From assembly GCA_032433595.1 (NCBI GenBank), contig JASWJB010000211.1, positions 1 through 64,000 on the forward strand: a stretch of 64,000 bases of DNA. The letters are read 5' to 3'. The DNA is from Conoideocrella luteorostrata (Eukaryota; Ascomycota; Sordariomycetes; Hypocreales; Clavicipitaceae). Below the pieces are notes generated by a model, which worked only from the letters and a program-made list of their open reading frames with translations, was not told the DNA's origin and did not search any database. The translations under genes were made by a program, and so were the position numbers. Each line of letters starts with the position of its first letter. The stretch's first letter is position 1. Shown one piece after another: positions 37,875 through 48,644 of the stretch.

Positions 37875-39635
37875 CACGCCCTTAGTACATGGAGCATCGG
37901 CTGTTGCTGCTGATTGGTAGTCTCTTGGGTATCCGTTTCTGTTCCGATGCGAGGGATTGGACCGCCGACAACGGTTCAAGCTGGCCTGCATGTCATCCTC
38001 GCCGGTATATTCGATGACGAAAGAGACGGTATGGAGGGAGAAGCAGGGTCAGTTACAGGCGGAATATGGGCGCTGTAGATGTGATTTATAGTTGAAGAAC
38101 GATTCAGACTACGACTAGTCCTTGTTTTTGTAAGGTTACTACTGTAAGATAACAAGAAGGTGTGCTTGCTACCCCAATAGACCAAAAAGATCCGGCAATG
38201 CAAGCGACTGCTTGCATTGCACCTTACACCTACCCCAAAAGTCGATATTTCGCACTCATGACAACCAATGGCACGGCGCATCGTAAGGCACCAGCTCAAA
38301 ATTTAGTTATATTGCTAGTTTCACATCCCAAATCAACGCGAGATTAGAACCCCCTTACTTCTGCTCCACTAGCAGGTCAATTCAAGGAGGGCCGTTTCAT
38401 TTCAACAATCCAAGATTGTCATCCGCGAAATTATGCAAGTTTCTCTATCACTTCGGAGGGGCTTTTCTGAAGAAGCTCCAAAATGATAGGTAAAAGAGAT
38501 TAATTGCCTCTTCTCAACCTATGATTTTCTTCTTCCTCGCCATGGTTCGGCCTTGTTCGCCTAGTCGTCGTAGTCCATCGGTGTCTGTTGGTTGCAGACG
38601 GTTATAACGACCCCGGGGTCAATCAGCAAAGCGGTAATACTTGCCAAGTTCTCGTGTTCTTCATGGATGGTGTTCTAAGTCCGAAAGGCTTTTATGTTTA
38701 AAACCCGCCCCTGACTAAACAACGCTCTTCACGGAAGCATTAACCTTTGTATAAAATTCTCTATGTGGATTACCATAAACGGCTGCTTGCACTAGACCAA
38801 AGGCTAAAATAGCAGCCGATTCTTATTCCTCACTATTTTAAATTTATTTTTTTATCCCTTATAGACTTATCTTACAATGGAAAAAACGTAGTAAATGCCA
38901 GCTATACTGTACCTTGCCGGAGAACATTGACTAATAATACCAATCCGCAGTAATTTGCGGATTTGCGTTGTGTGGCGCGTGCGGCGGCGCGTGGTGCGGT
39001 GTGTCAGTTAGGCCGTGGCATCTGTAGAGCCCCATATTGAGCGGTGCGGCAGCACAATAAACAGCAACAATGGGCAACAAGGTTCATGCTTTGCGCCCGT
39101 GAATATGTTCGCCGCAACTTGCAAATCCGCTTTGGGGGTATCTTGGTAGATATGTTCGTCAAGACAGCTTCACGTCTGGTCTTTTCTAGTTTACGCCGGA
39201 AAACCTGAGAAAGTTGGAATTGTGTTTTATGGAACCGAGATGTTTTGAAGTGTTGGAGGACCAGTCTTCTTGGAGCCCGCCAACGACCATTGCTGTGGAC
39301 GAGAATGCACTTGAGATGGCAGGATTTGTTAGTATCATAATTAGCCTAGAGAGTCGATGGGATGATGCCGGTGCCATAGAGGCCAAGGAGTTGAAAGACA
39401 ATCTGCACGCGATTTAACGGTAATGGGATGGATGTAGGTGGTCATTAAACCCTGACGGCTGAGAATGATATGGAGCTTCTATATTGCATCAGAAAACGTC
39501 GCGGTGAGGTCACCAGCTGGACGTGGCCAATTGTGAACGACGTATCTCGAGATCGTCCTTAGGCTAGGCCAGATAAAACGAGATTTGCTAGTGATTTTCA
39601 AGCACTTGTGTTGCGTAGTAGAATATAAGACATAA
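37875..39635. other. Intergenic with a possible DNA-transposon remnant; no firm gene
   Basis: Inverted repeats built on GCGGATTTGC occur at 38957-38966 and, inverted, 39121-39130. A local hairpin with 8-bp arms (AATCCGCA) spans 38942-38963. A + strand frame at about 39185-39417 (FTPENLRKLELCFMEP..., ending KELKDNLHAI) looks protein-like and follows a possible acceptor (TTTTCTAG), but no other exon or homologue was found. Confidence 0.35.
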
Positions 39636-40565
39636 TTACTTAGCGAGAAGTTTAGTAGTCGACCGTAACGTCATGCTGTGTCGCGCCTTGACTTTCTTGG
39701 GATTGGGAATCCCTTCCTTTGTCACCATTTCGTCAAACCGGATTCGATCCCCCATCTTCTCTAACCAATTTGTTATTTTGCCCCATGCATCCAACAGAGG
39801 ATTAGGCTCGGTCCACGAAGAGCCAAAGTCAATGATTTTCCCGTCCTTGTAATTGTTCAAGTGAATATCCGAATTGTAGACGCCCGCTCTATTCAACCGT
39901 GACAGATTGTGCAGAAGCCTACCTAAATTTTTGCCTGTGACACCCGAGTCCGAAGAGGCAAGGTCCTTGACAATAGCTCTAGGTCTGCATCCCCCAATTG
40001 TTGCACTTTGGTAGTCCAAGTCAACCATGTCCAGCCGCAGATCTATATTGTGATTATTCAAAATTTGCTGGTCTTTGGTTTGCAAGAAGAAGTAGCCGTG
40101 ACAGGCAACTGCAACGTCTGCTTTGAGCTCCCTCCTCCGGATGGCTTCATGGATGCGGCCGTATGCTCGGCATTCCCGGTAGAATGGGTCGGTGTAGAAC
40201 GCAGCGGTGTCTAGAGGAGTGTCTCTGCCCAGTAAAGCCCCCAGAAATATTCCGTGCTCATAGGGTTGAAAAAATTGAACTAGATCGGAAAAGCGGAAAG
40301 CGTGGCCGCAGTTAGTCTCCATGTAACGAGGCAATGGGGCATTTTCACGGGGGCGACCTACAACTTTGATGGCGTACTCTCGCCCATGTATCACGGCACG
40401 GTAAACGCAGCCCTCGGACGATATCCGCCTCCCGTCGTCGCCGACATCCAGCCTCTCGAGCCACTGGATGCGCGCCGCATCGTGGTGAGGGAACAATCCA
40501 AGCTTTGGGCCGTCGCATAAGGGCAGCGCCTCGGGAATTGATTCGGAGAGCCGTCGTTTCGGCAT
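39636..40565 (-). CDS. FTA2-like protein-kinase-fold protein
   Basis: A 309-residue intronless protein of the fungal family annotated as kinetochore Sim4 complex subunit FTA2. In filamentous ascomycetes this is a large group of atypical kinase-like proteins. Visible landmarks are VYRAVIHGREYAIKV (K67, the ATP-lysine equivalent), ECRAYGRI (helix C-like Glu, E131), the catalytic-loop equivalent SDIHLNNYK (D233) and the metal-binding IDFGSS (D246). The usual HRD is replaced by SDIH, as is common in the family. No signal peptide or membrane segment. The first ATG is used; an AT-rich tail follows the stop. A true kinetochore role should not be assumed, as these genes are numerous, variable and often lie in accessory DNA. 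The kinase-like fold is well supported. Confidence 0.82.
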   Translation of the reverse strand: MPKRRLSESIPEALPLCDGPKLGLFPHHDAARIQWLERLDVGDDGRRISSEGCVYRAVIHGREYAIKVVGRPRENAPLPRYMETNCGHAFRFSDLVQFFQPYEHGIFLGALLGRDTPLDTAAFYTDPFYRECRAYGRIHEAIRRRELKADVAVACHGYFFLQTKDQQILNNHNIDLRLDMVDLDYQSATIGGCRPRAIVKDLASSDSGVTGKNLGRLLHNLSRLNRAGVYNSDIHLNNYKDGKIIDFGSSWTEPNPLLDAWGKITNWLEKMGDRIRFDEMVTKEGIPNPKKVKARHSMTLRSTTKLLAK

Positions 40566-41866
40566 GCTGGACCAGAAGTGAGAGTGTACGGATGGATATC
40601 AGGCTCAGAACAGATCCATAACATACCGACAGCGAGACCAGGGCCATGCTGCGGAATTCCCTATGCTCTTTATAGACGGCGGCCAGCTAGCCTCCGCTGC
40701 GGGAGGATTCCTGGCAAGCCGCGACAGCTAGGATCTGCCCGAGAGCATCGCTTGAGCACATTGCAGGATAGCTAGCACACGGGTCAAGAGGCGAGACCCG
40801 CCCTATGTTACATGAGACTACGGAATATGGATATATAGGTTAAATCTGCTTCGCACGCCTTAATGACTTAATGACGTGATTGGCAGAGATAGTAGCTACA
40901 AAGCGTATTAGAGGCCTCAATTCGCTAGCTATTAATGTAATATATATCAAAACCAGGCCCCAATTACGATAGTTGTGATGCCTTCAATTGTAAAGGTCAA
41001 TTTGAGGTACGCGGGCACACGCAGGCACAAGCGGCCACTTTTTTGGCGACCCGCGTGAACTGGTGGGGCCAGCAAACTGCCAGACTGCGATGTCAAACAC
41101 ATAGCTCGACCTAACCCAAAACGTGCACTTATTGTTGGGGAAGAAGTACCTGGTATGTTCTAGCAGCTACAGCAGCAGGATCACAACGAACTCCTTCGAC
41201 ACGTGCATCATCAGTTGTAAGCGGCGTAACGAGGGCATTGCCACGCGGCCATAGAGGCAGCAGTCAACGGAACACAGTAGCAGGCATTAGCAAATAGAAT
41301 TGACAAATTGTTTCAGATGATTCAACAGACCTCACAGCAAACCCTACTGCCGTCCGTCGGACCAGCCTTAGTCCAGATGAAAGGCCGCGATGCGGCCGCT
41401 AATGACGCTAGAAACATAAAAGATGCTTCCACTCCTGCAATAGGTCGAACTGTTTGCTTGCCGTTTGAAATCGCAGTCCGGATGTTTGCTTGCCCGCGTG
41501 GGAAGTAAGTTTGGCGGCTTGGCCGGGTGGTGCGCCGTATAAGGTTTCGTTGACGAGATTGTTTGTTATTTCCTGCAACGTGCAGCTTGGTCGGCACCTG
41601 TTTTTGTGCAGATATCGCAGATGGCAATATGTATGAGTCGCAGCGTTGGATTTTCGGCTTTGAGGCAGATTTGTTTGCAGAGCATTGGCGGTTCTGAAAG
41701 CATTGCGTCGGTGTGCCGGAGCTCTTTTCTTTTCATGATAAATAACCAGGGTCACCCAGCGCCCCTTTACCATCCTTTCCTGGCAGCATTAGGCCTGAGC
41801 TTTAACTTGTTTGTATTTCACTCCAATCTTTGCCTTCTTATTGCGGACGTAGCATTTCTCGCCGCC
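40566..41866. other. Intergenic between divergent genes
   Basis: No supported gene. The 100 bp before 41867 are pyrimidine-rich, as in many fungal promoters and leaders. Confidence 0.5.
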
Positions 41867-43304
41867 ATGGCGCAGCAGCAAGCTGTGGCCTCCTCCATAT
41901 TAGAGTTACTCACTCTTCAAAATCCTGATGTAATACAACTCGAACCGCCGAGCGAAACAAATTCGCACAGCATTAACTACTATTACCCCCAGGTGATTAC
42001 GGGATGGAAAGAATTCGATGATTTGAGCGTTCTAAAAAGTATATTTGAGGGCAACTTACTCCAAGAACTCGTTCGTCAAAACGCTACAGTCGTTCGTTAC
42101 CCTACACTGCACCTACAGACTGATTGCAAAATCCTCAGCGAGGGCAATACCACAAACATTCTCCACAAATGGAACATGCCTATTGTTAATGCGGCTCTTG
42201 GCTCTGTCCAAGCCCGATTTCACCCGGCTTTCTGGCACAAGGGTGATACTCCATCCCGGGGAAAAGATTCCCCTCTACCGCCACCCATGCGGAAGAAGAC
42301 ACGGCATCTGTTGGAATATAAGACATGATAGTAACTTACTGAATGAATATTTAGTGAGCTCACACTTTTGCGCTATAGCGCAACGGATATTTAATCCGAC
42401 AGCATCAGCCAGTACGCCAATGTTCTATTGATTCGAGAAAGCCCGGAACACAAAATCTGTCGGGATTGAGGCCAGACTCGGGATCCCACGTCTTAAAAAT
42501 ACCATATTCTAGGTCCAGCTTTGACGCAAAAAAACCCATTCCTTGCGAAGAAAGATTTCCGAAGGAATATAAACCTGCCAGCAAGTGGGAGAGTAAATGG
42601 GTGACGACACTGATTGACAACGGTAGATGGATCTCGGACGTTGCGCAAAGTGATAACGGCATGCCGATTAGACAAGCCTACACGTATTGCATCCAGAACA
42701 GGTGTCGTTACGGATGCATACTGACCTGCAAGGAAGCATTCATCTTCCGAATCAGACCATTGCATGGAAAACCTAGTACGTGTGCTTCTGAATCTTCTAC
42801 TACAGTATTCGAGACTGACTCGTTCCAGCAAATGGACAAACGGGGCCACGTGAATTGGAAATCCAGCTGATACAGAATGGATTGATGGAGTATACCTCGA
42901 TACCCTGGGATAATCATTGGCAGGGTGAACCGGGAAATCAAAAAGTCTGGACAATGAATCTAGCTTTGTGGTTTTTACATATTCTAGCGGGGAACAATTA
43001 CGAGACTGATTGGGAGTATGGCCCCCTGAAGGATGAAACGTTGGCAGTGGTGCCAACGGACGTCGGCAATCAGCCCAAGATAAGCAATAGTACGGAAAGA
43101 GAAGGTCGGCTTTTGGATCAGGAAGAGCGAGAGGACTCAAAAAGTGCTTCTTCTTCTAGTAATTCTTCCGACTTGGACAAGACCGAGCCATTTGACATGA
43201 GTCGGGCAGCAAAGCGAAAGAGAACCTTGCTGCAAGATGCAAATGAGGGATTTCACCCGTCGCGTTCAAAGAGGCCAATTTTGAGGGACATTAGACGGAG
43301 CTAG
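41867..43304 (+). pseudogene. 428-codon fungal gene broken by a 93-bp solo LTR
   Basis: Exon 1 starts at an ATG in excellent context (GCCGCCATGG, 41867) and reads MAQQQAVASSILELLTLQNP onward. At 42308 a 93-bp LTR with GCATC on both sides interrupts it, and the frame stops 20 bases into the insert (TGA at 42326-42328). Ignoring the insert and one GCATC copy, the frame continues exactly from 42407 to 42775. A canonical 53-nt intron follows (42776-42828; GTACGT donor, ACTGAC branch, TTCCAG acceptor), then 42829-43304 to a TAG. The pieces sum to 1287 bases, 429 codons with the stop. The second half (YTYCIQNRCRYGCILTCKEA, then IPWDNH and LALWFLHILAG) resembles fungal proteins with an RYGxI(L/I)T block sometimes assigned a PD-(D/E)XK-like fold; that is a weak recollection. 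The C-terminus is Ser/Asp/Lys-rich with a basic patch (AAKRKRT). Everything outside the insert is intact, so the insertion looks recent. Confidence 0.82.
42309..42401 (+). mobile_element. 93-bp solo LTR inserted in a gene, with perfect 5-bp target duplication
   Basis: Runs TGTTGGAA to ATCCGACA with GCATC directly before (42304-42308) and after (42402-42406). The TG...CA ends, 7-bp imperfect terminal inversion and 5-bp duplication are those of an LTR left by recombination, or of a tiny LTR retroelement. It contains a perfect 16-bp palindrome (TTGCGCTATAGCGCAA, 42368-42383). Related copies lie at 29108 and 37783. Confidence 0.9.
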
Positions 43305-44919
43305 TAATGGAGGTGATGTAGGAGTTGGCCCTTGGGCGAGTGTGTACTGCATTTTTGTTGTGTTCATCGCTGATTAGCTGCGACTATAGATCTGGGTTTT
43401 GGAACGGTTGTTTTGTCCTCTTTAAGATAGAGAAGAACCACTCTTGCCGTCCGCTCCTGTCCATCGTGTCGATCAAGAGCTCTAGAGTTTGTAATGAATC
43501 TGATGTTGTATCACTCGCTCATGTCCATCGGCTATTATCGCGCTCGAATCGAACTTCGAGTATGAGTAGATTGCTCGTTTTCTCTAGGCTCTCAGGATGC
43601 AACTTCTCAGCATCTTCGATACTGGACCTTGCTTTTCTTTATCCAATGCTTACTTGCGACTAACCATGCTCAGCAAGCCGGAACGCTGCAAGACTGTTCT
43701 GTCCCCCAGCTTTAACTGAGCTCGCCGCTGTAACCTTCAGCGCATCTCCGCCCATATCAGCGACCATCCCGAGGCCGTCCCGCCTCCCAGTTCGTTAGCA
43801 GATCTCAAATAGATGTCTGGGTAGCCTGTAAATCTCATGGGCCGTTTATGTCGCCTTAGAAAGCACGTATTGTTCTGCAAGCTGCTTGCGGAGGTTAGCC
43901 AGACGCAATGCCTGTGTTTATTTGCGACTTTGAGTCAAGCCTAATACCTCTTCAGCGTGCAGATTTACCGCTTCAAGATCATTTCCGTTCATTTTGCAGT
44001 CAAAATCTACAATACGGAGTAGTGGAGCGCTCTACGTGGTACGTGCTGGGTTCGCCGAGTGGGACGCACGTGTGTTGTCGGGATCAGCGTATGTTGTAGA
44101 GAGTTATGAGGCATAGTAACCTCCTGTATATGGGATGGTTCTATCACGCTACTGACCGTCATCAACTGTACTATTCTGTATACAACACCATGAATGGGCC
44201 GAGATTTGAGCACAAAGTTGGAGCAAACCAAATTGCGATAAAATTCTTGCCGTATAATCGAGGCATATGCTTAAAGGAGCGCATCTGCTCGGCTGCGCGG
44301 CAGCTTCGCGTCTCTACAGGCGCAGGTCGTCAGGCGTCCAAGTGGCCATTCTTTAGGGTAAGGGACGACATCACCGCAAGGTGCGCCCCGTAGCGGATAC
44401 CATTGGGGTATTGATCGGCTTGTATCCACGAGAACACCAAGTAGTTACTTCCCTTGCGGTGTGTTCTCTACTTCGTACGGAGTATGACTCTTCAATGCGT
44501 CTCTCGTAGGCCCTTGTCGGACACATGATCGGCACTTGGTGAAATGGGAGGCAGTTCTGCGCAAGCTTCCCCGCATCTAAGGAGTGTTGGAATGGATCTT
44601 GGACAAGTGGGTGGGCGCGTGAGCGGGGATCAGCGGGCCGTCGATGACTGCGGGCGGTCACAGGTTCATCTTTTATTCCTTTAGTAGTAGGACATACCTT
44701 GCACCGATGCCGGCACAACGCATTATTGCGGTATTGAGATTATTCCTGACCTTTCAATGCTCGACTATTTACTCTGCACCTCAAACATAATATTCACGGG
44801 CCATCCCCCACTCATCGTTATCAGCTTTACCGTATACCTTGATAGCCGGCTCACCGCCATCTGACAAGTACCCCAGCCCACCTAATACCGAGAGCTGATC
44901 ATCCGGGCAAGCGTTCAAT
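43305..44919. other. Intergenic upstream of the GH31 gene
   Basis: No gene seen; TACGGAGTA motifs at 44013-44021 and 44477-44485. Confidence 0.5.
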
Positions 44920-47385
44920 ATGGTTCGAGTGCAAATCCCTACGGAAAACTATCCTGCCAACCAATCCTCGCCTTTTGTTGGCGGCAAAGATGGCGACAAG
45001 TACCGTTTTACTGTCCTGACGGACGGCGTCGTGCGGTATGAATGGGCTCCCGACGGCAAGTTTGAAGACCGCACGTCAGCATTCGCTGCACAGAGAGAGC
45101 AAAAAGAGGTACCGAGCTACCGAGTGAAGGAATCTAAAGAGTCCTTGGAGATCATCACGTCTCGCTTTCACATGACGTATAATAAGCAAGCATTCACTGC
45201 GTATGGCTTCTTCGCCGTAGTCCTCGGTTACACAAATCAAACGTGGCGCTTTGGCGAGAAGAACGACACGCTGGGTGGCACTTTCCGTACCTTGGATGGC
45301 GTTGATGGTCGCGTCGGCGTGGACCCTGGCGTCACATCTCGCGATGGATTTGCTAGCATCGATGACTCGCACACCATGCTGTTCACGGAGGATGGGTTCA
45401 TTGCACCCAGAAAATCCGGCCCGGATCGCGTGGACGGGTACCTCTTTTGCTATGGTCGCGATTATCGCGAAGCTGTACGAGCATTGTACAAGATATCTGG
45501 ACCGCAGCCGCTTCTCCCACGATGGACACTCGGAAACTGGTGGAGCCGGTATTACGAGTACACGACCGAATCGTATCTGGAGCTGGTAGACAACTTCAAG
45601 GAAAACCGCATCCCACTCTCCATTGGCGTGATAGACATGGACTGGCACCTGGTCAAAGATCCTCGCGTGGTAGCTGCTGGTGTTACCGGGTGGACAGGGT
45701 ACACGTGGAACCGACACCTGTTTCCGGACCCCCCAGCATTCATCGAGGAAATTCATCGTCGAAAGCTGAAAACATCGCTTAATGAGCACCCTGCCGAAGG
45801 TATCGCCAACTACGAAGATGTATACGCCGCTGTGGCAAAGGCTTTAAACTTTGACACATCCAACAAGGAAACCATCCCCTTCGACTGCACGGACCCTCAG
45901 TTTCTCAAGGCGTATTTCGACATTGTCATCAAGCGCCTTGAGGATGATGGAACAGACTTCTGGTGGATCGATTGGCAGCAGGGTCCATTCTCCCGAATGC
46001 CGAATGTTGACCCTCTCTGGGTGCTCAATCATTTCCACTACTTGCACAATGAGCAACTCCAGGCTAAGCGCAAGCCAAGCGAAGGCGGTGGCAGCCGCCC
46101 TATTGTTTTTTCACGATACGGCGGACCAGGAAGCCATCGATATCCTGTGGGGTTTTCTGGAGACACCATCACATCATGGGACTCGTTGCGGTTTCAGCCG
46201 GAGTTCACAGCCACAGCCAGTAACATCGGATACGGTTGGTGGAGCCATGACATCGGCGGCCACATGAACGGTATTCGAGACGACGACCTTACTTCTCGCT
46301 GGGTCCAGCTCGGCGTGCTCTCACCTATTATGAGACTGCACTCGACCAAAAATGAGTGGGTGTGCAAAGAGCCTTGGAAACTGCCTGCTGGGTCTGGACA
46401 AGGTCCTCGCGATGTTGTTACCAAGTTTATGCGCCTGCGACATCGGCTGATTCCATATCTGCACACCATGAATGCTCGTGCTGCCGAGGAAGGATATCCA
46501 TTGATCCAGCCTATGTACTGGGAGTATCCGAACCGAGATGAAGCATACGAGGTACCCAACCAGTACTACTACGGAACGGAGATGTTTGTGGCGCCGATAA
46601 CTTCACCACAGAATTTGGCCACCAAGACTGGCAAAGTCAAGGCTTGGCTGCCCCCGGGACGGCATGTTGATTTCTTTACCGGGCTAGTGTATGATGGCGA
46701 TCGATTCATGTGGCTGAATCGTACTTTGGACAAAGCACCACTGTTGCTCCAACAGGGTGCGATTGTGCCGCTGGATGCGGGTCTAGAGCCTGACAATGGT
46801 GTCGCCAACCCAGACGGCTTTGAGGTTGTTGTCGTGGTTGGTGCAGACGGCAAGTTCGTCCTGATGGAAGAAGAGGAAGCGGAAAGTGATGAGCCTAAAT
46901 CTCCGAGCAAGTCAGCGTCTTGGATCACGACGTGCATTTCGTACACCCAATCAACGGGAGTTCTAGAGATAAAATCCTCCGAAGAGGGCAAGACACCCAA
47001 AGCCAGAGATTGGACGGTTCGTCTACTGGGTTATAAAACAAGCACCGGTCTGCACGTTCATAACGGACAATCTTCTGGCGCATGGGGATCTACAATGACT
47101 GACAATGGAACGCTGATTCATATCGGCAAGTTACCTCCGGGAGGAAAAGCAACCATCGAGATGGGCATGGACCCGCAGCTGTCTGTCAATGACCCGCTGG
47201 CCATGTCGTATCCGGTCGTCTTTGATGCTCAGATCCCGTTCAAGACTAAAGAGGCGATTGGTAGCATTATGAGCTCTAGGGGTGTCCCGGCTACGGTTCG
47301 AGCGGCACAGGTCGATGCGACGGACATGGATGCTGATCTACGGCTCGTTTTGAAGGAATTCTTGTTGGCAGATTGTAGGAGTTGA
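44920..47385 (+). CDS. Glycoside hydrolase family 31 (alpha-glucosidase-like), intracellular
   Basis: An 821-residue intronless protein with the GH31 layout: an N-terminal beta-sandwich (about 1-190), an (alpha/beta)8 barrel (about 195-535) and C-terminal beta domains. Barrel landmarks are PRWTLGNWWSRYYEYT near 200, IGVIDMDWH near 240, the nucleophile motif WWIDWQQG (D351), RYGGPGSHRYP, the acid/base motif GFSGDT (D415), and WWSHDIGGH followed by RWVQLGVLSPIMRLHS. All residues needed for a retaining alpha-glucosidase or related activity are present. There is no signal peptide, so it probably acts inside the cell on alpha-linked oligosaccharides or glycosides. The exact substrate cannot be read from the sequence. 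A Glu/Ser-rich insert (EEEEAESDEPKSPSKSAS) sits near 650-667. The start has leader TTCAATATGG and agrees with the family's N-terminus. Confidence 0.92.
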   Translation: MVRVQIPTENYPANQSSPFVGGKDGDKYRFTVLTDGVVRYEWAPDGKFEDRTSAFAAQREQKEVPSYRVKESKESLEIITSRFHMTYNKQAFTAYGFFAVVLGYTNQTWRFGEKNDTLGGTFRTLDGVDGRVGVDPGVTSRDGFASIDDSHTMLFTEDGFIAPRKSGPDRVDGYLFCYGRDYREAVRALYKISGPQPLLPRWTLGNWWSRYYEYTTESYLELVDNFKENRIPLSIGVIDMDWHLVKDPRVVAAGVTGWTGYTWNRHLFPDPPAFIEEIHRRKLKTSLNEHPAEGIANYEDVYAAVAKALNFDTSNKETIPFDCTDPQFLKAYFDIVIKRLEDDGTDFWWIDWQQGPFSRMPNVDPLWVLNHFHYLHNEQLQAKRKPSEGGGSRPIVFSRYGGPGSHRYPVGFSGDTITSWDSLRFQPEFTATASNIGYGWWSHDIGGHMNGIRDDDLTSRWVQLGVLSPIMRLHSTKNEWVCKEPWKLPAGSGQGPRDVVTKFMRLRHRLIPYLHTMNARAAEEGYPLIQPMYWEYPNRDEAYEVPNQYYYGTEMFVAPITSPQNLATKTGKVKAWLPPGRHVDFFTGLVYDGDRFMWLNRTLDKAPLLLQQGAIVPLDAGLEPDNGVANPDGFEVVVVVGADGKFVLMEEEEAESDEPKSPSKSASWITTCISYTQSTGVLEIKSSEEGKTPKARDWTVRLLGYKTSTGLHVHNGQSSGAWGSTMTDNGTLIHIGKLPPGGKATIEMGMDPQLSVNDPLAMSYPVVFDAQIPFKTKEAIGSIMSSRGVPATVRAAQVDATDMDADLRLVLKEFLLADCRS

Positions 47386-48644
47386 GAAGCTGAGAGAGAT
47401 CTCCTCAACATATATACGGCAGAGCAGGTATGGTGCAATCTATGGGGGCCGTCGTCCAGCTTCATGATGTTGGCCTTGTGAATGCAGGCAACCTTGGAGC
47501 GGCCGTTGGCGAGGGCGGTAAAAGATTAGGCAAACTTGGCGATGCGCTCAGACTTGGCGCGGGTGATAATCTTGAGAGACTCAACAACACCAGGCACACT
47601 CTGGTGCTCTAGACCAGATTACTCACCCTCAGTGTTTACATGAAGATGTAGCTATGCATTGGTTACAATGCGCATACTAGCCAATTAGCTATGCTTATAG
47701 AATATTCCCCCACGAAAAGGGGTGCTGGTTCAACGCAAGAGGGGTGCTGCACAACGCCGCCCTACACGATAATGTGACGTGAGTGCGAGACTGTGATGCA
47801 AGGCTGGTGTTTGTCCTATGGGTGATGATATGTGCAGCTGCCAGTCGTGTCTGATAGTGTTAAGAGTACTCCGTACTCTGTAACTATACTCCGTATACTC
47901 CGTACGGTCCAGGGCTAATGGTGTAGCGGGACGTTGGTGTGTCTGGTTATGTTCATACTTGCATCCATCACGTACTAGGTGCCTCCTAGCGTCTCGTACC
48001 AGGCGGGATTCTCCACAATCGCTTTGGTTCGGCCGGGTACCTGAGCCGATGGCCCAAGTCAACACCAACGACACATCCAAAGGTTGAGCTTCGTTCAAAG
48101 AATGCAATGTTCGGTACGGAGTACGGATACGTTATTAGTAGCGCCTAGGTTGCCAACAAGCGACGTCGCAGTACGGAGGACGGTAAAGTCACGGACGGTG
48201 GTCTTATTCTCGGCTGCGACTAGCCTGTGACAGCGAGTTCAAGCCGCCAGCCGGTGCTTGGTTCGGTGGAGACGCATAGTGAGGAGCAAGCAAGGGATGG
48301 TAATGAGCACGATGAACCCTGTTGGTTGTCCTTACAGCCCACAACCCCCGCTGAACCACTGTAACTCTGCAGAGTTGCTCGGCATCACCCCGATGTGATG
48401 GTACTGCTATCCCCTCCTTCCACACGCGGCTAAACCCGGGCGTCACTGAGTGATTGCATGCTTTTTGGCTTCGACATACGACGGAAGCGATGACGCAATT
48501 GGTTGGAGCATAAATACTACAATATCTTGCGCTGAGAGAGGCCGAGACAATCTCGCTGTGCTCTGAGATATACCGGTCACCGGTCGAGCCCCCCGACCGA
48601 AGCTCACCTCGCCAAACTCCCCAAACGTCCGCTTCATCAACACC
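47386..48644. other. Intergenic with a cluster of TACTCCGTA motifs
   Basis: No gene seen. Three copies of TACTCCGTA lie within 38 bp (47867-47875, 47887-47895, 47896-47904), with another in opposite orientation at 48115-48123, in the promoter side of the S28 peptidase gene. Confidence 0.5.

Noticed and set aside
37783..42401. The two close solo-LTR copies as the ends of one 4.6-kb retrotransposon
   Set aside because: The right copy has its own GCATC duplication on both sides and the interval contains unrelated host genes, including the FTA2-like gene.
42309..42401. The 93-bp insert as an ordinary intron
   Set aside because: Its boundaries are TG...CA with a 5-bp duplication and no GT...AG at the ends, and near-identical sequence occurs at two non-genic sites.
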